Origin: Shewanella benthica
Lineage (GTDB): Bacteria > Pseudomonadota > Gammaproteobacteria > Enterobacterales > Shewanellaceae
DNA: 64,000 bases
Direction: 5' to 3'
NCBI GenBank assembly: GCA_023284085.1
Contig: JAKVHY010000002.1
Location: 1 to 64,000, forward strand
The translations under genes were made by a program, and so were the position numbers. Below are positions 1 to 8,708 of the stretch, in pieces (positions within the stretch are counted from its first letter, which is position 1; each line of letters begins with the position of its first letter). A model generated the notes under the pieces. The model did no database searches and was not told where the DNA came from. It saw only the letters and a list, made by a program, of their open reading frames with translations.

Positions 1-133
1 CTGACTTGAGTTCTTCTTGGACGAGGCATAACAACTCTCCTACTTTAGCCAATAACTAAAGCTTAGTAGGAGAGCAAATGTTTAGCCATTTCGAATGGGT
101 GGCTCTATTTAACGCACATAAGGAGCGTCCACC

Positions 134-1168
134 ATGAAAGTTACCACTATTGCTATCGATCTTGCAAAGAATGTCTTCCAAGTTTTAGGAATGAATAAAC
201 AAGCTAAATCGGCTTTTAATAAACGATTAAATCGCAAACAGCTGATGGAATTTATGTTGCTGCAACCGCCTTGTGATGTCGTATTTGAAGCCTGCTATTC
301 AGCTCATTATTGGGGGCGTACATTTCAAGCCATGGGGCATACCGTTAAGCTCATCCCAGCCCAGCATGTTACCCCTTTTGTACGTGGAAATAAGAACGAC
401 AAAAATGATGTTCTTGCCATTTATGAAGCCAGCTTTAGACCTTGTATCCGATTTGTTCCGGTTAAAACCGAGGAGCAGCAAGAGATACTGATGCTGCACA
501 AAATCCGTGAACGTTTAATTAAACAGAGAACGGCCTGTACCAACCAAATTCGTGGGGTACTGACAGACTTTGGTGTTTGCTTTCCTCAAGGCTACAGCGC
601 TTTTGAAAGAGCTATTTGGGAGGTCATTAATGACGATAAACAACGACCACTTATTAAGTTGATGGCTAGTGAAATTTATGATGAATATCAGAGCTTAAGT
701 CAGCGACTTAAAGGTATCAACTCTTTGATAAAGCAGCTTGCAGAGCAAGACAAGAACGGACAGATTTTACTGAGCATTCCAGGTATAGGTCCAATCATAG
801 CCTCGGCTTTCGCCGCAGCGATAGGAAAAGGGCAAGCCTTTAATAATTCCAAAGAGCTGGCTGTATGGCTCGGGCTAACGCCAAAGCAATTTGCATCAGG
901 CAATAAGAGTGTCAATGCAGGGATAACCAAGCGAGGAGATTGCTACCTAAGAAAACAACTTATCCACGGTGCTCGAACGGTTGTCTCACACGCGAGTAAA
1001 AAGACGGATGATTTGAATATTTGGATCACCCAACTCCGATGCCGTAAAAGTATTTGCTGCACTGTGGTTGCCACGGCACATAGATTAGCGAGATTGATAT
1101 GGATACTGTTGCAAAAGCAGGTCAAATATGAACCCCAATATGGTGCGAATAGGGGAGCAACATGCTGA
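134..1168 (+). CDS. IS110/IS1111-family transposase (DEDD recombinase)
   Basis: A 344-residue transposase of normal length for the family. The N-terminal RuvC-like DEDD domain shows D9 (in AIDLAKNVFQV), E52, D89 and D92. The C-terminal domain carries the helix-hairpin-helix stretch IPGIGPIIASAFAA and the serine motif around QFASGNKS near residue 256, which supplies the nucleophile in this family. Members move by guide-RNA-directed recombination and do not make a classic DDE strand transfer. The frame is intact and a GGAG-containing purine tract lies 8 to 12 bases upstream of the ATG, so the copy may be active. The AIDLAKNVFQV start is typical of the IS1111 subgroup. Confidence 0.93.
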   Translation: MKVTTIAIDLAKNVFQVLGMNKQAKSAFNKRLNRKQLMEFMLLQPPCDVVFEACYSAHYWGRTFQAMGHTVKLIPAQHVTPFVRGNKNDKNDVLAIYEASFRPCIRFVPVKTEEQQEILMLHKIRERLIKQRTACTNQIRGVLTDFGVCFPQGYSAFERAIWEVINDDKQRPLIKLMASEIYDEYQSLSQRLKGINSLIKQLAEQDKNGQILLSIPGIGPIIASAFAAAIGKGQAFNNSKELAVWLGLTPKQFASGNKSVNAGITKRGDCYLRKQLIHGARTVVSHASKKTDDLNIWITQLRCRKSICCTVVATAHRLARLIWILLQKQVKYEPQYGANRGATC

Positions 1169-1592
1169 CAAAAGTTGTCGCTATCTTGCTAAGCTCGGTC
1201 GAGCCAAGGGCTATGAGCCCGGTTGGGTGATAAGAGCGGTGAGATAGCGCATTAACCAATGCTGATCAAGGTTGTTGTAAAAGATGAATAAATGGCTCAG
1301 TCCAATCAATGTAAGCCCGAACAGGCCAAGGACATGCTCATTAGAAGCTAGATCTCAGCAATTAGCTTAGTCCGCATGGGTGTTACACCAATTACAGGCG
1401 CATTGGTACGGATTTCATCAGGGGCGCAAGCAAGAAGCTTGTTAAGCCCGTATATATGGCAGTACAACCGCTTTTAGCGGCTATGAGTCACATCAAGTAG
1501 CAATTTGATTAGTTAAAAGTCAAAGGCTAACTAAGGTAAAAATACCTTAGTTAGAGAGGTATTGTCTTGACGGGGGTAGAGCGTCCATATAT
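1169..1592 (+). ncRNA. structured 3' region of the IS, candidate bridge/seek RNA
   Basis: Directly after the transposase stop, CGCTATCT (1179-1186) pairs perfectly with AGATAGCG (1242-1249) and encloses two further hairpins: GCTC-GGTC-GAGC (1193-1204) and GGGCT-ATG-AGCCC (1208-1220). This is a compact branched RNA fold. Further on lies a perfect 12-base stem with an AAAA loop (1527-1554). IS1111-type elements are known to encode their guide RNA at this place. Assigning the guide RNA here is inference; the loops that would pair with target and donor DNA could not be assigned without the empty site. Confidence 0.4.
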
Positions 1593-1646
1593 GGCTCTAT
1601 TTAACGCTAGCAAAAAAATAACATTTTAAGGGGAAAAGATAAGAAG

Positions 1647-1673
1647 TCAGCGTTTCCCTAAGGGAAACGCTGA
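1647..1673 (-). terminator. intrinsic terminator of the DP-EP-like gene
   Basis: TCAGCGTTTCCC (1647-1658) and GGGAAACGCTGA (1662-1673) form a perfect stem around a 3-base loop. On the minus strand it is followed by a pyrimidine-rich CTTCTTATCTTTT tail. It lies 50 bases past the end of the minus-strand gene at 1724-2104. Confidence 0.7.
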
Positions 1674-1723
1674 GAGTGCTTTAGCGACACCTAACATGAG
1701 TCATTATTGAAGGTAGGCTCTAT

Positions 1724-2104
1724 TTACAGAGTGTTTCTGTTGATAACCTGTGGGTCTGGACTCAACAACCAATTAGGTGATTGTGGGCATTGGATTATCA
1801 GTTGAAAAACGGTTTTACCCACCACTGAATCTTCATCTTGTAACACCAATTGCTGCCCATCTTCAATCACTGACACAGATTCTATTACTCCATCACATGG
1901 GGTAACAAATCCAGCACCAATAAAACGATAGTCAGGTGAGTCTTTTAGACGATAAACAACGGTTTCTCCCTTATCAACAACTACATTGCCATCAGTGGGC
2001 TGGCCTGTTTCATCAAAATATAAGAACTCATGTATTTTTGTAGCTTCATTGTAGCTTATAGAAACATCGACTCTCGGCCCTTGCGGTAAACTCTGACTTG
2101 TCAT
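1724..2104 (-). CDS. DP-EP-like small protein
   Basis: A 126-residue soluble protein with no signal peptide or membrane segment. The sequence resembles the little-studied DP-EP family found in marine gammaproteobacteria; no activity is known to me. It is rich in beta-forming stretches and acidic residues, which suggests a compact beta-sandwich. It begins 65 bases after the stop of the large winged-helix/STAND gene, on the same strand, and has its own terminator at 1647-1673, so the two may be cotranscribed. An AAGGAT Shine-Dalgarno sequence precedes the ATG. The family call rests on recall of the general sequence pattern. Confidence 0.6.
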   Translation of the reverse strand: MTSQSLPQGPRVDVSISYNEATKIHEFLYFDETGQPTDGNVVVDKGETVVYRLKDSPDYRFIGAGFVTPCDGVIESVSVIEDGQQLVLQDEDSVVGKTVFQLIIQCPQSPNWLLSPDPQVINRNTL

Positions 2105-2169
2105 CTTTATATCCTTATCGATTGAATTATTGGTATATTTTCATTTAGACTTCTATCGCTGCTACGCGA

Positions 2170-5100
2170 TTAAAAGTGAACATCTACGATACCCGCTCTT
2201 TCTATCAAGCTTAATAGCGTTTTTTGCTGGCCCAACTTCCCTTGGCAACTTAATGACTGCGCATAAATCTTAACATTGAGGGGGTCTTTATTTTTATTTT
2301 GCAGTGGTTCGATTAATTTCATCGCCGATATGCAACTTTGCTGCATATCGGCGATCATATTTTGAGATCTAAACTGGTTTGCCTCAAGCATGTAACTTTC
2401 AGCCAATTTTGCCTTAAAAGGGCCATCATGCGGAAATTGACTAACTAAGCTTTTAAACTGCATGATTGATTTAGAAATATAATCTGAAGCTAAATGCCAT
2501 AAACTCCGTTCTTGATAATAAATCGCTGTGGTGAGATTAAAGGCGGCTGAGGAAGAAATGATTCCTCGCTCACTTCCGATTATTTTTTGACTTTCAATTA
2601 GTCTTTTCTCAAGCTCAACCGGAGTTAATTTATACCTAGCATCCCGCAACTTGCCATTCAGTTGCATTAGTTGAAAATGTAATATTAACAATTCATTACG
2701 CCACAATGCATTGTTAGAGTCTAATTCAACAGCATCTCCAACGAGTAGTAAGCCTTCATAGGCGATATCAAACGCATCTTGATAATCACCTCGGTAAACC
2801 ATTAAATCAGATAATTTTTTGAAGCTTCCCATAAATTTATCAGCCAAATAGCCATTGCTTCGAGTTTGTTTATCTAGCGCCTTGAATCCTAATTGCAAAT
2901 TTTGATGTATTTCTATCGCTTTAGAGATATCACCTTTTGAGCTAGCGGCGCTCGCTAGCCAAGAACGTGTATCCGCAACATCGGCTATAAGTGCAGTATT
3001 CTTGGGGTCTGCCTTCAAGGCCAACAATTTAAGCTGCAAAGATTCATTAAAGTAATCTTCCGCCTCATCAAACTGCTGTAATTTCATCGACAGTGAGCCT
3101 AGAGAATTAGTCGCATAGGACAACTCCATTAAGGCTTCGGCATTTTCGGGGGCTATTTGGTACATGGCTTGGCTGTAGTGATAATAAAGTTCAAAATAAG
3201 GCTTAGTTGCCGTCCAATCACTGGCATCATACTTAATCTGCCCTAGCCAAAAGGCATTCGCTCCTGCGGTTTTTAGTAACTCGAGGTTCTCTGGCTGCTC
3301 GGTTAACAAGGTTTCGAGTTTAGTTTTAGCTCCTAGTAAGCCTGTGGTGGCTTCTTCTAGTTTACCGCGGGAATAAGCCACTTCACCTATGGCCTCTAAG
3401 GTCTGCGCGTGTTGAAAACGGGCTTCAAAACTGTAGTTGCTAGCATCATGGGTATTCGATTCGTCGCTGAAATATTCCAGCGCTTTGTTACTGATGCCAT
3501 CGAGCAAGTCCATGCGGCCGATGCCGCGCAGTTTGTCGGCAAAATCCCCTACCATAAAACCCAGTAGATTCTCTGCGGCCAAGCGCTTCTCTAATGCGCG
3601 CTGCTCCGCCTCTATACTGCGAAAGCTCATCAGCACAGCGATCATGGTGAGTGTGATTAATGCTCCCGAAGTCAGTCGGCGTCGCCAAAGACGGATATTG
3701 ACGCGCTTTACCGATGCCGCAATCAAGGCTTGCTCAGCAGATTCCAAAGTAAACAGTGGGTTTAGTGAGAGAAGCTGAGCTTCCTGTAGCGGTTTGCCTT
3801 CTGAAAGCAGGTAAGCCTGAGTTTTCGATTCAGTTAACCAACGGCGAGCCTGATTGAGTAAGCGACTCTTAATACCTAAGCTTTCGCTGTGGGCTTCTAT
3901 CCATTTGGTCGCTCTGGGCCAGCGCCTGAGCAGGGCTTCGTGAGCGATACTGAAACAGGCTTCATCGTTTTGCAGGTGGGAGACAAATAGACGGCTATCC
4001 ACCATGGCTTTAACCAGGTTTATTTCAGCTTCCGAGCTAAGCTGTGACCAGCGCGCCGTGCGGCTGGTAATGGATTTATCATCCTCTTTAAGCGTGACTA
4101 ACAGTGACAAAATCTTAGGCACAGCCGCTGTTTCTGCATCTGTCAGACTAGTGAGTACCTCTTCGGCATTTTTACCAATAGCACCCTCTAGCCCGCCTAA
4201 TTTTTGATACTCAGAGACTAACAACTGGTCAGTGTCATCTCGGCTTAGATAAAGTGCCTGCAAGGTATATTGCAGCATAGGCAAGGCATCGGGATTCGAT
4301 GCTGCATCAAAGCAGAGCATTTCATCGAGCGGCACTGCGGTTTCACCGTCTAGCTGCCAGGTTAAATTGGCCGCTACCGCAGGCAAGCGGATCATCTGCA
4401 GTAGTTCCTGACGAGTAGGCGCAGACAAATCGAAATGTGCCCCCCGAGATTTACCCGACATCAGGTTAGGGAATTGCACCAGGTCTGGGTAAAAGTCGTT
4501 ACGGCAAGCAGATAAAATAAGAATATGACCAGACTGTGCCAGCAACTCGATAACATCGAAAAATTCTTGTCTCTGCTCATCGCTAAACTGAGGCGAGGAG
4601 AGTAAAACTTCTAACCGGTCAATAAACAGGGCAAAAAATGCATGCTGAGACTTATGACCTTTTAACGCCGACTTGCAAGATTTAACCAGGGTTTGTGGCG
4701 CGTCGATAAGCATCTGCGCGAGTCGTTCGGCGCTGTAACCTTCGAATATGGGTTTATCTTGATACTCCCAATCCAACATGGCGCTGGCGAGATCCACTAA
4801 GGGCGGATTATCGACCACATCGGCCAAGTCGATATCACTATACGAGATAACCTCAATGCCATTGTATCCCTTGGAGGACATCAAGTTAGGCATCACGCCG
4901 GCATTGATTAACGAGGTTTTACCGCTGCCACTGGGGCCTAATATCAAACAGAAGGCGCGGCCATATTTTACTTGCAGGGTGATACGATTAAGCAAGGTGG
5001 AAACTTGCTCACTGCGACCGAAGAACACATCGGCATGGTCGGCGCTATAAGCTTGTAAACCAGGAAATGGCGAACCAGACTGCCATTGTTGCGACTGCGC

Positions 5101-5436
5101 CGCTTCTGAATGACCTTTAGGGAAACTTATCTTGGCTAAGGTGCGATAGCCACGCTTACGAATGGTTTCGATATATTGGGGTGAGGTCGCGCTATCGCCC
5201 AGGGCGCGGCGCAGTTGATTGATGACCTTATGTAGCGGGTTGTCGCCCATAAACATATCGGGCCAACAATGGCTGACTATCTCTTCGGTGCTCACCACAT
5301 CACCATCACGTTCACATAAGAGTGACAGCACATCCATCGCCTTAGGCTCAAGTTGTTTAACTTGGCTACCTAAACGCAGGGAGTTGGAGCTGGGCTCAAC
5401 CTGCCAGTCACCAAAATAAAATGTGCTAAAACTCAT
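2170..5436 (-). CDS. membrane-anchored winged-helix / STAND NTPase / TPR regulator
   Basis: About 1088 residues from the ATG at 5436; a TTG five codons upstream is possible but less likely, since the GAAAGAAG tract suits the ATG. Residues about 1-100 are an OmpR/CadC-type winged helix. Near residue 120 the PFPGL...FFGRSEQ motif opens an nSTAND1-type NTPase domain with Walker A GPSGSGKTSL at about 167-176. One membrane helix lies near 586-603. The rest, about 480 residues, is helical with TPR-like repeats and would be periplasmic. It is likely a one-component membrane signalling protein that binds DNA on the inside and senses partners or ligands outside. The small DP-EP-like gene follows 65 bases downstream and may be its target or effector. 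The ligand is unknown. Confidence 0.85.
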   Translation of the reverse strand: MSFSTFYFGDWQVEPSSNSLRLGSQVKQLEPKAMDVLSLLCERDGDVVSTEEIVSHCWPDMFMGDNPLHKVINQLRRALGDSATSPQYIETIRKRGYRTLAKISFPKGHSEAAQSQQWQSGSPFPGLQAYSADHADVFFGRSEQVSTLLNRITLQVKYGRAFCLILGPSGSGKTSLINAGVMPNLMSSKGYNGIEVISYSDIDLADVVDNPPLVDLASAMLDWEYQDKPIFEGYSAERLAQMLIDAPQTLVKSCKSALKGHKSQHAFFALFIDRLEVLLSSPQFSDEQRQEFFDVIELLAQSGHILILSACRNDFYPDLVQFPNLMSGKSRGAHFDLSAPTRQELLQMIRLPAVAANLTWQLDGETAVPLDEMLCFDAASNPDALPMLQYTLQALYLSRDDTDQLLVSEYQKLGGLEGAIGKNAEEVLTSLTDAETAAVPKILSLLVTLKEDDKSITSRTARWSQLSSEAEINLVKAMVDSRLFVSHLQNDEACFSIAHEALLRRWPRATKWIEAHSESLGIKSRLLNQARRWLTESKTQAYLLSEGKPLQEAQLLSLNPLFTLESAEQALIAASVKRVNIRLWRRRLTSGALITLTMIAVLMSFRSIEAEQRALEKRLAAENLLGFMVGDFADKLRGIGRMDLLDGISNKALEYFSDESNTHDASNYSFEARFQHAQTLEAIGEVAYSRGKLEEATTGLLGAKTKLETLLTEQPENLELLKTAGANAFWLGQIKYDASDWTATKPYFELYYHYSQAMYQIAPENAEALMELSYATNSLGSLSMKLQQFDEAEDYFNESLQLKLLALKADPKNTALIADVADTRSWLASAASSKGDISKAIEIHQNLQLGFKALDKQTRSNGYLADKFMGSFKKLSDLMVYRGDYQDAFDIAYEGLLLVGDAVELDSNNALWRNELLILHFQLMQLNGKLRDARYKLTPVELEKRLIESQKIIGSERGIISSSAAFNLTTAIYYQERSLWHLASDYISKSIMQFKSLVSQFPHDGPFKAKLAESYMLEANQFRSQNMIADMQQSCISAMKLIEPLQNKNKDPLNVKIYAQSLSCQGKLGQQKTLLSLIERAGIVDVHF

Positions 5437-5885
5437 TCTTCTTTCTTCCAATCAAGAGAACATAAACTAACTAATATCTGTGGGCCTTGTTCGCTTGTTC
5501 ACACTGCCATAGCAGAACAGCTGTATCCGATGTCGGCTCTTAGCAGTCTGAATCACAGCCAAATTCACAAAGTTTTTACATTAGTGCATAACTTATCAGG
5601 ACGGGAGAAAAATGCTACTTTTTTACTACGACTTTAGGTGTGTATTCTTTTAAGAATCAAAAAATTAAGCAGATATAAAGATGGTGTCGATTGTATAGCT
5701 CTTGAGGCGGTGCTAGGTAATCACATCAAGTTTAAGAGAATAGAGAAAGTCTTAGACCCGTTAAAGCAGGCCTAAGACTTGGTATTAATTGTTGCGACTA
5801 ATGTTTATGACTAATGTTTGTGGCTAGGGCTTGTGGCTAAGGGCTCTTTCTAAGCCCTTTTACTGCAACAAGCGCCTTAAGCAAT
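5437..5885. other. gene-free stretch between the STAND regulator and the permease
   Basis: No supported gene. It should hold the promoter of the minus-strand STAND gene near 5450-5650. A hairpin with arms AAGTCTTAG (5747-5755) and CTAAGACTT (5772-5780) lies past the permease stop. A further small hairpin, AAGGGCT/AGCCCTT (5839-5859), overlaps a short tandem repeat listed separately. Confidence 0.5.
5796..5847. repeat. 13-bp tandem repeat, four units
   Basis: Four consecutive 13-base units: GACTAATGTTTAT, GACTAATGTTTGT, GGCTAGGGCTTGT and GGCTAAGGGCTCT. The first two differ by one base and the later two are more diverged. The repeat lies in the 3' untranslated region of the minus-strand permease gene. 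Confidence 0.7.
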
Positions 5886-7019
5886 TTAAGCAAAGATAAA
5901 GCTGTAGAGGTAACCTGCGCCAATCGCCATGCCCAATATCACAGCCAGGAAAGCGGCAATCATCTCGTTCTTGAATATCGACTTAAGCAGAATCACTTCG
6001 GTCAGACTCGCGCCAGCACTACCGATAATCAATGCCATCACAGAACCTAGAGCCATGCCTTTCTGCACGAGTGCGGCGCTCAAGGGGATCACAGCTTCGG
6101 CGCGAATATAGAGCGGAATACCGATAATCGCAGCGACAGGAATCGCATACCACATCCCCTCGCCTGCATACTTAGCAATCAGCTCAGTCGGGATAAAACC
6201 ATAGATGAAAGAACCCAGTGTGATACCCAGTAGCAAGTAAGGCAGTACCTGCTTAAAGTCTTTCCAGGTCGAGCGCCAGATCCGCATCCAACGACTCTCT
6301 ACTTTTGCTATTTGTCCTGCACTTCCTGTATTTTCAGCATTAGCACTTTCAGTTCCACATGATGAACTCGTACCGCATGAAGAGGTTGAGGTTGCAGCTT
6401 CACTTATTGTAGCCGCTCCGCACCCACTGGCTTCCATGGCTAATACCGGAGCCGATTGAGCTGCAACTCCGCAAGTTTTCACAGGCTCGACAGCAGATTT
6501 TTGCTCAGCAGCACTGTTTTTAGCATCGCCGCACGATGTACCACAGCTTGATGTTTCGGCCGCTTCATAGGCTTCGGGTCGTACATAACGTTCAAACCCT
6601 AGCTTCTCCAGAACAAAACCCGCCGTAACGGCTACCACTAGGGCTACAGTAAAGTAGAACAGTGCTACTTTGATGCCGAAGGTCACCACGAACAAACCTA
6701 TGATCACCGGATTAAGTAAGGGACTAGAGAAGAGGAACACCATCATGGGACCGAAACCCGCTCTCGCCCTGAGTAAGCCTTTGAGGAAAGGGATGGTCGA
6801 GCACGAACAAAATGGCGTTATCGCCCCTAACAGCGCAGCAATCACATAACCCTTGCCGTTACGTGAGCTCAATATGGATTGGATTTTCTCAGGGGTAATA
6901 AACTCCTGTAGTACACCCACCAAGTAACTGATAACCAGGAAGAGGATGATCAGTTCGGTTGCCAAAAAGGCGAACATGTTTGCGGCCTCACGGGCCATGG
7001 CTAAGATTTCAGGACTCAT
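5886..7019 (-). CDS. ArsP-like permease (DUF318/YraQ family)
   Basis: About 377 residues. The ATG at 7019 is preferred over a GTG at 7031 because GGTGG sits 8 bases before it. Two hydrophobic halves of about four helices each flank a polar central loop (about residues 146-241). The PFCSCSTIP motif near residues 69-77 is the hallmark of this permease family; members such as ArsP export trivalent organoarsenicals. The central loop has six cysteines, each followed by glycine (near 159, 163, 183, 200, 215 and 221), an unusual metal-thiol-like decoration. The divergent glutathione synthetase and nearby ArsR repressor support a role in metalloid export, but the substrate is inferred. Confidence 0.85.
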   Translation of the reverse strand: MSPEILAMAREAANMFAFLATELIILFLVISYLVGVLQEFITPEKIQSILSSRNGKGYVIAALLGAITPFCSCSTIPFLKGLLRARAGFGPMMVFLFSSPLLNPVIIGLFVVTFGIKVALFYFTVALVVAVTAGFVLEKLGFERYVRPEAYEAAETSSCGTSCGDAKNSAAEQKSAVEPVKTCGVAAQSAPVLAMEASGCGAATISEAATSTSSCGTSSSCGTESANAENTGSAGQIAKVESRWMRIWRSTWKDFKQVLPYLLLGITLGSFIYGFIPTELIAKYAGEGMWYAIPVAAIIGIPLYIRAEAVIPLSAALVQKGMALGSVMALIIGSAGASLTEVILLKSIFKNEMIAAFLAVILGMAIGAGYLYSFIFA

Positions 7020-7054
7020 AATAATTTCCACCGTGCTTAAAGTTTCAAAATTTT

Positions 7055-7150
7055 ATTTCGAAACTCATGCTCAACATTCATTTCGAAGAATGTGGAAATA
7101 ATAATTGAATTAAAATCCTTGTCAAACTATTATTCCAGAATAGTCGAAAT
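7055..7150. promoter_or_regulatory. divergent promoter region with TTTCGAA repeats (candidate ArsR operators)
   Basis: The region between permease and glutathione synthetase has ATTTCGAAA (7055-7063), the near-palindrome CATTCATTTCGAAGAATG (7075-7092) and GTCGAAAT (7143-7150). A related inverted repeat, TATTTC-N10-GAAATA, lies upstream of arsR at 9102-9123. Shared half-sites in both regions suggest ArsR binds all of them. This is a pattern match by eye. Confidence 0.45.
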
Positions 7151-7173
7151 AAATTATACCTAGGAGTGACGTT

Positions 7174-8610
7174 ATGATAGATAGCAAGATGAGAACGGCT
7201 GTGGCCGACGCCATAGAATGGGCGCTGTTACAAGGACTAAGCTTTAAAGTCACTCAAGATACTGCAGCCCATACGGCTTTTAGCTTCACACCGTCTTCAA
7301 TCGATAAAGGGCGATTTGAGCAGCTTAAATCGAGCACACCTCTGCTGGGACGTTTAATCCATGCCGTATCTGAAGACCATATTTTTCTCGAAGAGGCCAT
7401 ATCCCCCGTCGCCAGTGGCGATGCGTTTTTTGATGCACTGCTGAAGATGCATACTCAGCTCTATAGCAAGGGGAGCAAACCAAAACGTTTGCCACTGCTT
7501 ATCATGCGCAGTGACTTTATGGATGATGCCGAATCGGGCCCAAAACTCATCGAATTTAATGGCATAGCCGCCGGAATGGGACCTTTTGGTCAGAAGATTA
7601 GCCAGCTACACAGCTACCTGAAAAACCAGTGGCCCAAGGCCTATTCCTCTTGGTCAGCCGCCGAAAATGGCGAGCCTATCGATAACCCGGCAATAACGCG
7701 ACTCGCCAAAGGCATTGCCCAGGCAACAATGCAGATAAAACGTGAGTTCAATGATGAAGGACCGGCAAGTTTCCTGATGATCGTTCAAGCAAACGAAGAC
7801 AATGTGTTCGATCAACATCTGCTGGAACAGGCACTGCAATCTCTGGGCATAAGAACCGTGAGACGCACCTTCCGTGAACTGCATGGTCAACTCTCTTCGG
7901 CTCCGGGTGAACGCCTGTTCTTAGACGGTATAGGACCCATAGACACCGTCTATTTACGTGCCGGATATGAGTATTGCGATTACGCCGCCAACGATATCGT
8001 GGGCCAGGTTTGTTGTGAAGCCTTGATGCAGACCCGGGTCTTTATCGAGCAACACAGGGTTGCGGTTAATGCCACCGTCAGTCAACAGTTGGCCACGAGT
8101 AAACGCGTGCAGATGCTGCTCACAGCCATGGACCCCGAAGCACTGACTCAATTTGATCTAAATCTCAATGAAGCAAAAACAGTAAAACAGCTTATGGGCG
8201 AGATGTTAGCCGTCGATCAAAACAGTGCTGCTTGGCTAGCGGAACGTTCGAGCGAAGATTGGGTGCTGAAGAATCAAGGAGAAGGTGGCGGTCACTGCAT
8301 TTTCGATGAAGACATAGTGCCAAAACTCAGAAGCTTGCAGCCCCATGAATATCAGGCCTGGTCCCTGATGCGCCGTCTGCACCCCAGACCAAGAGCAACG
8401 CCAGCTTTGCTGGTTAGGAAAGGAGAAATCTCAGTCGTGAATGATCTGATCAGTGAAATCGGTATCTTCACCGTACACATTCAGGGCCAGCCAGCCACTG
8501 AAGAAGCTGGCTATTGCGGTTATCTCATCCGAAGTAAATCTGCAGGCACAACAGAAGGAGGAGTACATAGTGGCATGGGAGTACTAGACTCACTGGTTTA
8601 CAAAGCTTAA
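7174..8610 (+). CDS. eukaryotic-type glutathione synthetase (ATP-grasp)
   Basis: A 478-residue protein matching the eukaryotic GSS fold and length, not bacterial GshB (about 315 residues). Diagnostic points: KLIEFNGIAAGMG (124-136; human ExNxISASFGG), VYLRAGYEY (259-267), the glycine-rich loop KNQGEGGGH (366-374; human KPQREGGGN), SEIGIF (427-432) and the C-terminal R453-SK plus EGGVHSGMGVLD (461-472), which closes on ATP. It would join gamma-glutamylcysteine and glycine in the cytoplasm, using ATP. It is divergent from the ArsP-like permease and close to arsR, so it may raise the glutathione supply during metalloid stress. No gamma-glutamylcysteine ligase is in the window. A different amino acid could replace glycine. 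Confidence 0.85.
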   Translation: MIDSKMRTAVADAIEWALLQGLSFKVTQDTAAHTAFSFTPSSIDKGRFEQLKSSTPLLGRLIHAVSEDHIFLEEAISPVASGDAFFDALLKMHTQLYSKGSKPKRLPLLIMRSDFMDDAESGPKLIEFNGIAAGMGPFGQKISQLHSYLKNQWPKAYSSWSAAENGEPIDNPAITRLAKGIAQATMQIKREFNDEGPASFLMIVQANEDNVFDQHLLEQALQSLGIRTVRRTFRELHGQLSSAPGERLFLDGIGPIDTVYLRAGYEYCDYAANDIVGQVCCEALMQTRVFIEQHRVAVNATVSQQLATSKRVQMLLTAMDPEALTQFDLNLNEAKTVKQLMGEMLAVDQNSAAWLAERSSEDWVLKNQGEGGGHCIFDEDIVPKLRSLQPHEYQAWSLMRRLHPRPRATPALLVRKGEISVVNDLISEIGIFTVHIQGQPATEEAGYCGYLIRSKSAGTTEGGVHSGMGVLDSLVYKA

Positions 8611-8629
8611 AGCTAAAACACTGGATACC

Positions 8630-8656
8630 AGGGCCGTCTGTTTACAGGCCCTTTTA
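8630..8656 (+). terminator. terminator of the glutathione synthetase gene
   Basis: AGGGCC (8630-8635) pairs with GGCCCT (8647-8652), followed by TTTATC, 20 bases past the stop codon. Just beyond it the string TTTATCAACYAACG occurs twice in tandem. Confidence 0.6.
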
Positions 8657-8708
8657 TCAACCAACGCTTTATCAACTAACGTTTTATCAAAAAAGTCAGC
8701 GAAATCAA

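Larger units (their letters stand above)
95..1610 (+). mobile_element. IS110-family (IS1111-like) insertion sequence
   Basis: One transposase gene is followed by about 440 bases without a gene, the layout of the IS1111 subgroup, whose 3' non-coding end carries the guide RNA. The 15-base string GGCTCTATTTAACGC occurs at 101-115 and again at 1593-1607, and GAGCGTCCA occurs at 123-131 and 1579-1587, so the outer repeats may mark the ends or a duplicated core. No terminal inverted repeats of the classic kind were found, as is normal for this family. The exact ends are uncertain; the right end could lie anywhere from about 1250 to 1610. Confidence 0.6.

Noticed and set aside
35..74. Terminator of an unseen upstream gene
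   Set aside because: CTCTCCTACT (35-44) and AGTAGGAGAG (65-74) pair well, but the loop is 20 bases and no T-run follows. It could be an IS end; not called.
5839..5859. Intrinsic terminator of the permease
   Set aside because: The hairpin lacks a T-run on the minus strand; on the plus strand it has one but no plus-strand gene precedes it.
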